Source: Euperipatoides rowelli
Lineage: Eukaryota > Onychophora > Udeonychophora > Euonychophora > Peripatopsidae
Reading direction: 5' to 3' (one strand)
DNA length: 10,626 nucleotides
Assembly (NCBI GenBank): GCA_003024985.2
Contig: PXIH01S0033290.1
Shown here: positions 1-6,429 of the stretch, one piece after another
Numbering within the stretch: position 1 is the first letter of the stretch
Layout: each line of letters opens with the position of its first letter
Translations under genes and position numbers: made by a program
The notes under the pieces: generated by a model
The model's database searches: none
Seen by the model: only the letters and a program-made list of their open reading frames with translations
What the model was told of the DNA's origin: nothing

Positions 1-1489
1 GTGGGGGCCCTAAGCTATAGCTTGTTTAGCTTATACGTAAATCCTGCACTGAATTTAATATCATATCCCCAAACTTTTAAAATCTCTAATTTACAAACAT
101 TCATAGGAATGAACATATTTTGGAAATAGCAGTTCATCTTATTTTCAAAATATAAATAAAAAAAATAGAAAGTATAAATCAAGATTAACATAGAAAAAAA
201 AAAAACAATTCTTTATTTAATGAAAGACCTTAATATTAGAAATATTGGCAAAATATTGTCTTAATGTCAAAAATAAGGACACTTATAAAACGAATGATTT
301 AAATCCTCAGTACTATAAAAAAAAAAAAAAAAAAAAACACCACTTTGATTAGATATTTTAACACCAAGTGTTTTTAAATGAAAAAAGTGCATCAGTCATG
401 TACCATTCCTACAATAGACCTATGACTTATAATAAGAATTTTTACATAGCTTCAGATAGTAGGCAATTAAATGATTATCTTAAGAACATTCTCAAATTTC
501 ATTACATAAAATGATTTATATAACAATTTTTGATATTGAATTTATATTAAAATGATTCATAACATCCAAAAATCTATATTAGAGTGCCTCAAAGGCAAAG
601 AATTAGAGAATTTCTAAAATGCATACAATCAAAAGAATAAGAAGATTTACATAATTCAGCAGGACGAAGATTCTGAGTGGGTTGTATCAGAATTTTATAA
701 TTTAAAAGCATAACTTATTTAAAAAATGAAACACAATGATTATATTTTGCATCTTGTAAATTCAATCCTCTGTGACTATAGTAGATAAAGAAACAATAAA
801 TAATTTTAAAGAAATTAATTTTGATTTCCAAAGAAATCTATTGACATTAACCATAAATTATTTATTTACAAAAAAACTTTCGAAAATTTAAAATCTGGCG
901 AATCTTTAGAAAATAAATGAATTAATAATTTTAACTTTTTGATATAAACTTTTTGGTACTTACAGATAAAGTCATAACATTAAACTTAAAGTTACTAATA
1001 AATCTATTTTTGATAGATGAGCTGCAAGCCTTCCTTAAAGGGAAAGAGATACCATGAAACTTATCTGGCATATCCATGTAACCAGGTTATTAACAACAAT
1101 CCCCAAAATGGGGATGGAAATACTACAACCAATTTCTTTAATCTCTTTTAAAAGAGGATTAATTTAAATTGCTAACAAATTATAACACTTGCCATAAATT
1201 TCTCTCAATCTGTAGGCTATAGGATGTAGTATCCTTGACAACTTTAGGAAATTTCTTTGTTGGCAAGATTGGTTTTACCTTACAGATCAAGTAGAGGAGC
1301 AAACATTACCACATGATTAATTCTGCCACAGGCAGGCTCAAAGTCAAAGAAAATGAGAACAGAGTTTTATTAATTTTTGCCACTTAATATAAGACAGTAT
1401 TGACTAAAAAAGCAAAATGGCATGGTGTATTAGCTAATTGCTACTAGCATACTCTGTCTAATACAGTCACTAATCTCACCATTTGGTTT
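1..1489. other. AT-rich DNA without a recognisable gene
   Basis: Both strands are full of stops in every frame and I recognise no protein motif. Visible items are a small hairpin at the very edge (TAAGCT at 11-16 pairing with AGCTTA at 28-33, containing the perfect 12-bp palindrome AAGCTATAGCTT at 12-23), a run of 21 A at 317-337, and a near-palindrome at 1138-1162 with 12-13 base arms that differ by one base. The A run could be the tail of an old retroposed insert, but I see no matching target duplication. The stretch 1000-1400 is slightly less AT-rich and could be decayed transposon or UTR sequence. That is only an impression. Confidence 0.55.
317..337 (+). repeat. poly(A) tract of 21 bases
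   Basis: An uninterrupted run of 21 A follows TACTAT and is followed by CACCAC. It may be a simple repeat or the tail of an old retroposed copy. No poly(A) signal hexamer or flanking duplication was found, so the origin is open. Confidence 0.75.
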
Positions 1490-1659
1490 CTTGAAAATAA
1501 TTTTGGCATCTAACACTATAAGTGTCTCAATAAGGAAGGGTGGACCTATCAATATTTTTGGCTCTATCTTTTCTCAACAATATAAATAAGCAAGTAAATA
1601 ATAAGTTAATATCTTTTGCTAACTCTAACCATAACACTATTTTTTGCCTTGGTATACAG

Positions 1660-2267
1660 TATTATGTTGTATCAAATCTATAGGAAATCCAAAAGAAATC
1701 ATACGCATAGTGAATCAAAGGCATTTTCATAGTCAAGAACTATTAGGCAAAAGGAAATTTCATATTCATTGAATATTTGATTAATTTCTTGTACTTTGAG
1801 TTGTTCCATTGTTCACACTCAATGCCTGCAACTGGTTAGTCTTTTTGATTGAGCCTCATCCATTTTCTTTTCAAAATCTTTGTTAGAACTACAGTATGGT
1901 GAGTTTTTATAAAGACAAGTAACAAAGCTGATATGTCCACAATTCTTACGAACTTCTGTATCACCTTTGTTGTTAAAATATATTACAACAGAATTACTCC
2001 AACAAATTGGTATATTCCTTTTGCCTTAAATATTCTGTAAAACATTGAGCTAGTGTTTTTTGTAGTTCATCTGCACTAGCTTTTATAATATCCATTCTTA
2101 AGTTGTACTCTGCTGGTGCCTTTCCCTTTTCAATGCATTCTTCACTTCTCATGTGATTACATCTGTTCATTGATCATTGTGCTAGTCAAATAATTTTTAT
2201 CTACTTTTAGATCTTTTTCCTTAATGTTGGCATAATGTCATGCATTTTGATAAAGTCTTGTAAAAAA
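1660..2267 (-). pseudogene. reverse transcriptase fragment, relic A
   Basis: Minus-strand pieces run in RT order. A degraded FYKTL-like box lies at about 2275-2250. KGKAPAEYNLRMDIIKAS, then LQKTLAQCFTEYL, spans roughly 2135-2035 (RT0/RT1 region, where RTE elements usually read NGKAPG-D-I followed by an LF box). FEKKMDEAQSK at about 1880-1840 is the region before QAGFR. LDYENAFDSL at about 1740-1705 is the RT motif A region carrying the first catalytic aspartate (D-YEKAFDS in the family). A further MPKLFS near 1500 may be the remains of the 'SPKLF' motif. Stops and frameshifts separate all of these. The FADD active-site box is missing. I am confident this is RT-derived and fairly confident it is RTE. 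Confidence 0.72.
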
Positions 2268-2382
2268 TGTTCATTCTTTGTCCAGAGTGAAGTTTTTTTT
2301 TTACAAGACTTTATCAAAATGGATGACATTATGCTAACATTAAAGAGAAAGATCTAAAAGTAGACAAAAATGATTTGACTAA
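2182..2382. repeat. foldback: 86-bp inverted arms, 29-bp loop
   Basis: The left arm at 2182-2267 is the reverse complement of the right arm at 2297-2382 over 86 positions, with about seven mismatches and no gaps by my hand alignment. The loop is 2268-2296. The left arm in minus orientation continues smoothly into the reverse transcriptase of relic A, whereas the right arm interrupts the frame right after DGTIHRNG. The right arm therefore looks like the extra, inverted copy. Read as RNA, it would form a long hairpin. No terminal repeat or target duplication was seen, so it is not an obvious transposon. Confidence 0.95.
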
Positions 2383-2383
2383 C

Positions 2384-2880
2384 CCCATTTCTATGAATGG
2401 TACCATCTATTTGATTTATTTCTATTGTTTGATTTTCTTAATTATAACCATTGTTTAGTTTTCTTCAAACTTTTATTTCCTCAGTTGTTTTCTTGATCAA
2501 ATCCCAGTTGAATGTTCACACATATCCTTAAGGTATTTTTTATGTTACTTTTATAAAACTTAACATTTTAAATTTTTGACCTTGAATCTTCCTTGTTTTT
2601 CATTGCATTTCTAATGTTTTACAGAGCTCAACATATTCAATTTTTGACCTTGAATCTTCCTTGTTTTTCATTGCATTTCTAATGTTTTACAGAGCTCAAC
2701 ATATTCAATTTTTGACCTTGAATCTTCAACTGTTTTTCATTTCACATCACTTTTCATTAGATTTTGTTTCTTGTATTATCTTTTGTTCTTGAACTAATTA
2801 TCCATTCTGCAGCAACTATGATAAATTCTTTGTTGATGAATGTGACATCACCTTTAGTTCTAAACTGGAACTCTTGTGTT
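2384..2880 (-). pseudogene. RTE linker region between EN and RT, relic A
   Basis: Minus-strand frames between the endonuclease and reverse transcriptase give short RTE-like blocks. There is a charged helix-rich stretch (QEQKIIQETKSNEK) near 2740-2800, EYVELCKT in two tandem copies near 2706 and 2638, and IEINQIDGTIHRNG at 2437-2384. In RTE elements this section links the nuclease to the polymerase and usually reads as charged helices followed by a 'DG-I-N-E-I' block just upstream of an FY-LY box. The DGTIHRNG block fits that position. The frame is broken many times and no protein is possible. Confidence 0.55.
2573..2745. repeat. 68-bp tandem duplication, about 2.5 copies
   Basis: A 68-bp unit beginning TTTTTGACCTTGAATCTTCC occurs at 2573-2640 and again, base for base identical, at 2641-2708. 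A third partial copy from 2709 diverges after TTGAATCTTC near 2733. On the minus strand the unit carries the EYVELCKT linker motif of RTE relic A, so a piece of the dead LINE was duplicated in place. Complete identity of the two full units suggests the duplication is much younger than the element, or that it is maintained by exchange, or that it is an assembly effect. Confidence 0.95.
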
Positions 2881-2904
2881 TCCTAATGTTATCAATATCA
2901 ATTG

Positions 2905-3193
2905 ACTGGAACTTCCTTTTGACTGGAACTTCCTTTTTACTGGAACTTCTTTTTGACTGGAACTTCCTTTTGACTGGAACTTCCTTTTGACTGGAACTTC
3001 CTTTTGACTGGAACTTCTTTTTGACCGGAACTTCCTTTTGACTGGAACTTCCTTTAGAATGGAACTTCATTTTGACTGGAACTTCCTTATGACTGGAACT
3101 TCCTTTAGACTAGAACTTCCTTTTCACTGGAATTTTCTTTTGACTGGAACTTCCCTTTGACTGGAACTTCCCTTTGACTGGAACTTCCTTTTG
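2905..3193. repeat. 17-bp minisatellite, 17 units without any indel
   Basis: Seventeen consecutive units of ACTGGAACTTCCTTTTG (plus strand) fill exactly 289 bp. I stepped through every unit and found only substitutions and no length change. Several units match the consensus exactly (starting at 2905, 2956, 2973, 2990, 3177). Variants include CTTTAG endings at 3041 and 3092, AATGG at 3058, and CCCTTTG endings at 3143 and 3160. A related single stretch, ACTGGAACTCTTGTG at 2864-2878, lies just below the array and may be the seed. Because 17 is not a multiple of three and the unit has few stops, the minus strand reads as a spurious 17-residue protein repeat with KEVPVK, GSSSQ and KFQS blocks. The array sits inside RTE relic A. 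Confidence 0.97.
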
Positions 3194-3199
3194 ACATGT

Positions 3200-3391
3200 T
3201 TAGCTCTTTCAAATACTGTATTTGTAACAACTACAAATGTTAATTAGTTTAGTAATGATATTTCTTACATTATATTGATTTTGGTAACAAAGATAACCTA
3301 TGGCAAAGGTCTGTCAGAGAAGAGACTTTGCATATTGACATGACCTGTAATAAGTGTCATTTTACCATCAATAACAACTTCCACTACTCTT
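3200..3391 (-). pseudogene. RTE endonuclease-domain fragment, relic A
   Basis: On the minus strand a frame opening near 3391 reads RVVEVVIDGKMTLIT, followed about ten residues later by QSLFSDRP. This fits the RTE endonuclease stretch where a beta strand is followed by the conserved 'AYAPQ-G-SD' type segment (exonuclease-endonuclease-phosphatase fold). The exact YAP residues are degraded to VNMQS. A stop follows after LP, then short pieces such as VIFVTKINI that could correspond to the strand before the catalytic GDFN box, which is itself not visible. The domain ends at the minisatellite whose highest unit ends at 3193. Moderate confidence: the motif order is right, but only about 30 residues are clear. 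Confidence 0.6.
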
Positions 3392-4079
3392 TATGAATGC
3401 TCAATGGTGCTTCATTTAAGGAAGTTGGTGTTTCTCCTTAGTAAAATGAAATTTTTAAGAAAGAAAAGATATATCAAGTTGAAACTTCTTTTTTTTTTTG
3501 AGAGAGGACTTCTGACTTTTTATTTACAATACATAATATAATTACCTTTTTCTATTAACTACAAACTCATTCTTTTTTCTTCTATAATTTCATTCAAATT
3601 ATAATATTCATAATTTTAATTTTTGTTATCTTGAAGGACACTATTTCCACCTGCAATTTGTCCATAACTTTATGGATTTCTCACAGAAACAACTTTATCT
3701 AATTGCTCTGTATATAGAAAATCCCACATAGCCAATAACCATCTAAAGAACTGCACCTACTGCAGTCCCTAGAGAACACCATACTCATTACCTCACCTCA
3801 TGACTACTGCTCCTTGACAAGTTCAAAGATTTTATTTGTCTGGATTATTCTATTACTTCTATTTATACCTTGTGTCATAAATGGGATATTATCATCAACA
3901 AATAAGGAAACAGCTTAAAAAAATACAGTGAGAAAACTAGGTGATTTTTTTAAGATATCCTTCCTCTTAATTCTTAAATTTAAGATGTTTCCAATGATAA
4001 AAATATTATTGATTTATGCAAACTTAACTTACATCCAGATTTCCATGAACTTTACCTACATGTAAATTAAGAGTTACCT
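3392..4079. other. intervening AT-rich DNA between relics A and B
   Basis: No protein motif is convincing on either strand. The stretch contains an 11-base T run followed by GAGAGAGGAC near 3490-3510, the perfect palindrome CTTAAATTTAAG near 3975, and a slightly less AT-rich patch at 3720-3840. The low-coordinate side of relic B (its 3' tail) may occupy the last tens of bases before 4080, but no tail repeat or target duplication marks an end. Confidence 0.45.
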
Positions 4080-4084
4080 GGATA

Positions 4085-4560
4085 TCATTATCAGACTACT
4101 GGATGAAGGCCTCCCCAATGTCCTTTCATGAATTCCTATCTGTAGCAACTTCCAAATTTGGCAAACATTTTTATTTCATCTATGAATCTTAGAATTGGTC
4201 TGCATCATAGTATATTTTTTTTGTCTTTTGGTATCCTGTTAAGTATTTCTGTAGTCCATCTATTATATTTTCTTTTTGCTATATGTCTTGACCATTTCCA
4301 CTTTAAATTCTTTATTATTTCCATATCACAAATTTGTGTTTGTGATCTTATCCAGTCATACCTTTTTCTATCCCTTCATGCTATTCCTAACATATGGTTT
4401 TACATACTACTTTAAATAGTTTGTAGTTTTTGCATTTAGTGTCTAGATTTAAGCATCATATGTCATAACTATTGGTAAAGCATATATTGGTCAAATATTA
4501 TCTTTTTTGAGACAGTTTTCCTTTCAAAATGTTATTAATTTTACCAATGTGCCTCAGCCC
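4085..4560 (-). pseudogene. RTE C-terminal domain fragment, relic B
   Basis: After the RT core the minus strand gives GLRHIGKINNILKGKLSQK near 4560-4505, CLKK and a degraded FDQ box, PIVMTYDA near 4475-4450 ('P-MTYG-E-W' in the family), and then LKWKWSRHIAKRKYN followed by RWTTEILNRIPKDKK at 4306-4217. The last is the very characteristic RTE C-terminal segment (usually 'LKWKWAGHIARR-DGRW'). The tail GEAFIQ-stop-SDND at about 4117-4085 corresponds to the family's 'EAFVQQW' ending, with a TAG in place of Q or W. Stops and frameshifts occur throughout. The WKW-HIAKR block makes this the clearest family evidence in the window. Confidence 0.85.
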
Positions 4561-4722
4561 TTTTCCAGTATCTTTTTATTTCACATATCTAATTTTTATT
4601 TGTAGATAGTTATTAATTGACATAAAGAAGCATAATTAATTACTTCTTCATTTATAGTATAATTACTTTAATCATTTTGGGTTGGACACATTTGTTGACC
4701 ATCACTTTGGTTTTTGCTAGAT

Positions 4723-5262
4723 TCACTCGATATATGTTTTGGTTAAGTATTCCAGACTTGAAGCAAATAAAACATCATCATCATCATCATTAGCAAATTG
4801 TAGTTGGTTCAAATATGCTCTATTTATTGTATTTTCAGTCCAGTTTAACCTCAATTTAAACTCTTTGGGTTTGAACCAAATTGTTATCTTTGGTAGTCTT
4901 ATTGTGGATAGTGCTTTTTTATACATGTTGATCCAATCATTATGTATAGGTCATATGAATACCATGGGTCTTTAGGGCGTTCAAACAAATATCATATTCA
5001 TTGAATCATCAAGTGATTTTTCATAATTAATAAATTTTAGGTATTGAGGAAGTTCCTATTTGTTTAATCTTTGAATAACTCTCAAACTACTTGCAAGTGG
5101 AACATGATAATAAAATTAACTCCTAAAACCAGATTTTTCATTGATGGAGTCTCATCCAAGCTTTATGCAATCAGTTTTTAGAACTTTTGTGAAAATTTTA
5201 TATATGTCTAAAATATGTCTAATTATTTGTTATTCGTATAATTTTCTTTATTTATTTTCTTG
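4723..5262 (-). pseudogene. RT palm region with expanded catalytic aspartates, relic B
   Basis: Going down the minus strand, I read KIFTKVLK-like sequence near 5200, IYNYEKSLDDS near 5040-5000 (motif A, family form D-YEKAFDS, with the first Asp changed to Asn), LNALKTHGI near 4980-4957, MYKKALSTIRL near 4925-4890, RLNWTENTINRAYLNQLQ near 4860-4805, and FANDDDDDVLFAS near 4800-4760. The last is the catalytic F/YADD box (motif C) stretched by a GAT codon run. The segment between ALSTIRL and LNW is too short for the usual 'GVRQGD-ISPKLF' block, which seems largely deleted. The section from 4926 to 4723 is free of stops, but this is a fragment of a dead element and not a gene. Confidence 0.78.
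4773..4790 (-). repeat. (CAT)6 run inside the RT active-site box
   Basis: Six uninterrupted CAT triplets on the plus strand read as GAT codons on the minus strand. They give five aspartates between FAN and VLFAS, where RTE elements have FADD followed directly by I/V-VLFA. The box naturally contains two GAT codons, so it is a plausible seed for trinucleotide slippage after the element died. Confidence 0.9.
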
Positions 5263-5344
5263 TATAAAATTATTACAACAGCATTACTCCAACTGATTAT
5301 ATTCCATTGTTTTCAACACTCATTAAAACATCAAGGTAGCCTTT

Positions 5345-5475
5345 TTCTATTTCATTCCCACTTGATTTTATATCATTAGATATGTTGTCCTCTCCTGGTA
5401 CCTTTCCATCCTTAATGTATTTCACTAAATGCTTCACTTCTGAGAGTACATTGGGTACCGGTACATCAAACATTT
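5345..5475 (-). pseudogene. RT amino-terminal motif block, relic B
   Basis: The minus-strand frame reads FDVPVPNVLSEVKHLVK, then YIKDGKVPGEDNISND, then IKSSGNEIEKG. This is the LINE RT0/RT1 region, where the family usually has 'EV--ALKKMKNGKAPGEDNI' followed by a helix. The block is open for over 35 residues, longer than most other pieces, so this part is among the best preserved. Upstream, NRPQN resembles the 'LLNRP' segment that precedes RT in several LINEs. Downstream, after a frame change, WSNAVVIILYK is found at about 5297-5262, matching the 'W--A-I-IYKK' RT motif. Confidence 0.8.
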
Positions 5476-5760
5476 GCCAGTCAAATCAGTTTTGCGGTCT
5501 GTTAGATATTACTCCTTATTGTTGGTATTATCTGACCCATCTTGATAAGGTGTCTTATAAAATTATTTACCTCTTTGGACAATAAGTTCACAATTTCTAA
5601 TAATGATAGTATGTTTTATTTTATTACTATTATTTGATTTTTGTTCTCATTTACTCCTACAATGTCCTACTTGATTTTGCACAGTTCAATTTCAATCTAT
5701 TGTTGCTTTGCTTCACTTAAAAGAGTTTGAGAATTATATGTGCATAGGGTCAGCATTGAA

Positions 5761-6000
5761 TGACAGTCTAGAATCATCTGTGGATTCTTAGCACCTCAGC
5801 CAGCATACACTCCCAATCACTGTCTTGAATGGGGTCAGAAAAGCCTCCTGGTAAGAAAGATCATTTATTTAGTTGTACTTTCATGGTATTATCTAGAGGG
5901 AAATGGCCATAACTCACCATGCTGTCCAGATGGTGAGTTACTCAGCTCTGAGCTGTGGACCTAGCCTTTGGTGACCCAACACCTGACCTTGCAAGCNAGC
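5761..6000 (-). other. possible 5' leader of relic B with two hairpins
   Basis: This stretch lies directly upstream of relic B's endonuclease start on the minus strand and is visibly richer in G and C than its surroundings. It holds a perfect 11-bp inverted repeat with a 9-base loop (TAACTCACCAT at 5910-5920, ATGGTGAGTTA at 5930-5940). It is followed at once by the odd palindrome CAGCTC-T-GAGCTG at 5943-5955. A 5' untranslated region of the LINE would fit position and structure, but an unrelated repeat is equally possible. Base 5997 is an unresolved N. Confidence 0.4.
5910..5955. repeat. two adjacent perfect hairpins
   Basis: The first hairpin has 11-bp perfect arms and a 9-base loop (5910-5940). 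The second has 6-bp perfect arms around a single T (5943-5955). Only two bases separate them. They would be stable in RNA and are the most G+C-rich structured element of the AT-rich centre of the window. Confidence 0.9.
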
Positions 6001-6115
6001 ATGGAACAAAATGGACTGCCATTGATTTGTCTGTGACTGTTTATTCTATATATTGATAGCTATCCCCCTTATCTTGGGAAAAAAAATCACTATCCGCATC
6101 CTAGGACCACAACCT

Positions 6116-6419
6116 GAAGAGCGTCTAGAAACTGAAATAAATCGGTGTTAGCTTGTCCCATTTTACCGTGTTTGCGCATCTATTTCAGTCATATGGGACA
6201 AATGGCCGAAAAAAACTCAAAATTATCAAAATCGATCAAAAAATGACTATTTCACTCCTTCATCATCATAGGGTTGGGGTATAGTGTGTTTAATACATAG
6301 TAGGAGTTAGGGTTCAGGGTAAGGGTAAGATTAGGCATGTAAATTAAAAAAAAAGACTGCTATTAATATGGTAAATGGGACAAGCTAACACCGATTTTTT
6401 TCAGTTTCTAGGTGCTCGT
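6116..6419. mobile_element. MITE with ~42-bp terminal inverted repeats
   Basis: The left repeat, 6125-6167 (starting CTAGAAACTGAAATAAATCG), is the reverse complement of 6370-6411 with one substitution and one extra base, and pairing continues weakly outward to about 6116 and 6419. The interior is about 200 bp with no coding capacity, one G-rich stretch resembling degenerate GGGTTA-type repeats (about 6272-6330), and a second partial copy of the GGGACAA motif near 6196. The flanks CACAACCT (6108-6115) and CACAGCCT (6420-6427) match at 7 of 8 bases. They would serve as an 8-bp target duplication, compatible with a hAT-type transposase acting in trans. The ends do not carry the typical hAT CA-G start, so superfamily is uncertain, but a small non-autonomous DNA transposon is well supported. 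Confidence 0.82.
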
Positions 6420-6429
6420 CACAGCCTCT

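Larger units (their letters stand above)
1490..3391 (-). mobile_element. RTE-clade LINE relic A (EN to RT, decayed, internally rearranged)
   Basis: Read on the minus strand, successive broken frames match the order of an RTE-type non-LTR retrotransposon ORF. First comes an endonuclease piece near 3391-3298, then linker sequence with EYVELCKT near 2706 and 2638, then DGTIHRNG near 2400. Next are the reverse transcriptase pieces: GKAPAEYN near 2120, FEKKMDEAQSK near 1870 and LDYENAFDSL near 1720. Many stops and frame changes show it is dead. Three secondary events interrupt it: a 17-bp minisatellite in the endonuclease part, a 68-bp tandem duplication in the linker and a foldback just upstream of the RT core. 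The catalytic FADD box and the C-terminal end are not visible below about 1490, so the low-coordinate boundary is uncertain. The family assignment comes from motif order and wording remembered for RTE elements, not from an alignment. Confidence 0.72.
4080..5760 (-). mobile_element. RTE-clade LINE relic B (EN start, RT, C-terminus)
   Basis: On the minus strand this relic runs from the first residues of an endonuclease (TYNSQTLLSEAK, then KIK-stop-DIVGVNE, about 5750-5655) to the C-terminal end of the ORF (GEAFIQ-stop-SDND, about 4117-4085). Between 5655 and about 5475 only short ambiguous peptides remain, so most of the endonuclease and all of the linker were deleted. From 5475 downward the RT and the C-terminal domain are read almost continuously with frequent stops and frame changes. 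It lies in the same orientation as relics A and C. The motif set is that of RTE-clade elements. The high-coordinate end may extend into the hairpin-rich 5760-5990 segment. Confidence 0.78.

Noticed and set aside
2182-2382. microRNA precursor
   Set aside because: Arms of 86 bp are longer than a usual animal precursor, and one arm is plainly LINE coding sequence. Hairpin shape alone is not evidence of a miRNA gene.
2816-3070. 84-codon minus-strand open frame with a repeated 17-residue pattern (KEVPVK, GSSSQ, KFQS blocks)
   Set aside because: It is the translation of the 17-bp minisatellite. A unit that is not a multiple of three and rarely contains stops gives a pseudo-repeat protein. The frame opens and closes at random flanking codons and nothing supports expression.
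2905-3193. CRISPR-like array
   Set aside because: The 17-bp units are directly adjacent with no spacers, and the setting is animal LINE debris.
4158-4415. 85-codon plus-strand hydrophobic open frame
   Set aside because: It is the antisense shadow of the RTE C-terminal domain of relic B, whose minus-strand motifs (WKW-HIAKR, RWTTEIL) explain the sequence.
4739-4975. 78-codon plus-strand open frame
   Set aside because: Antisense to the RT palm region of relic B. The serine run is simply the (CAT)6 repeat read in another frame.
5382-5585. 67-codon plus-strand open frame
   Set aside because: Antisense to the RT0/RT1 block of relic B, which reads much better on the minus strand.
6272-6330. Interstitial telomere repeat (GGGTTA-like)
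   Set aside because: Only a few degenerate units such as GGGTTGGGG, TTAGGGTT and AGGGTAAGGG, all within the MITE interior. Not a tandem array.
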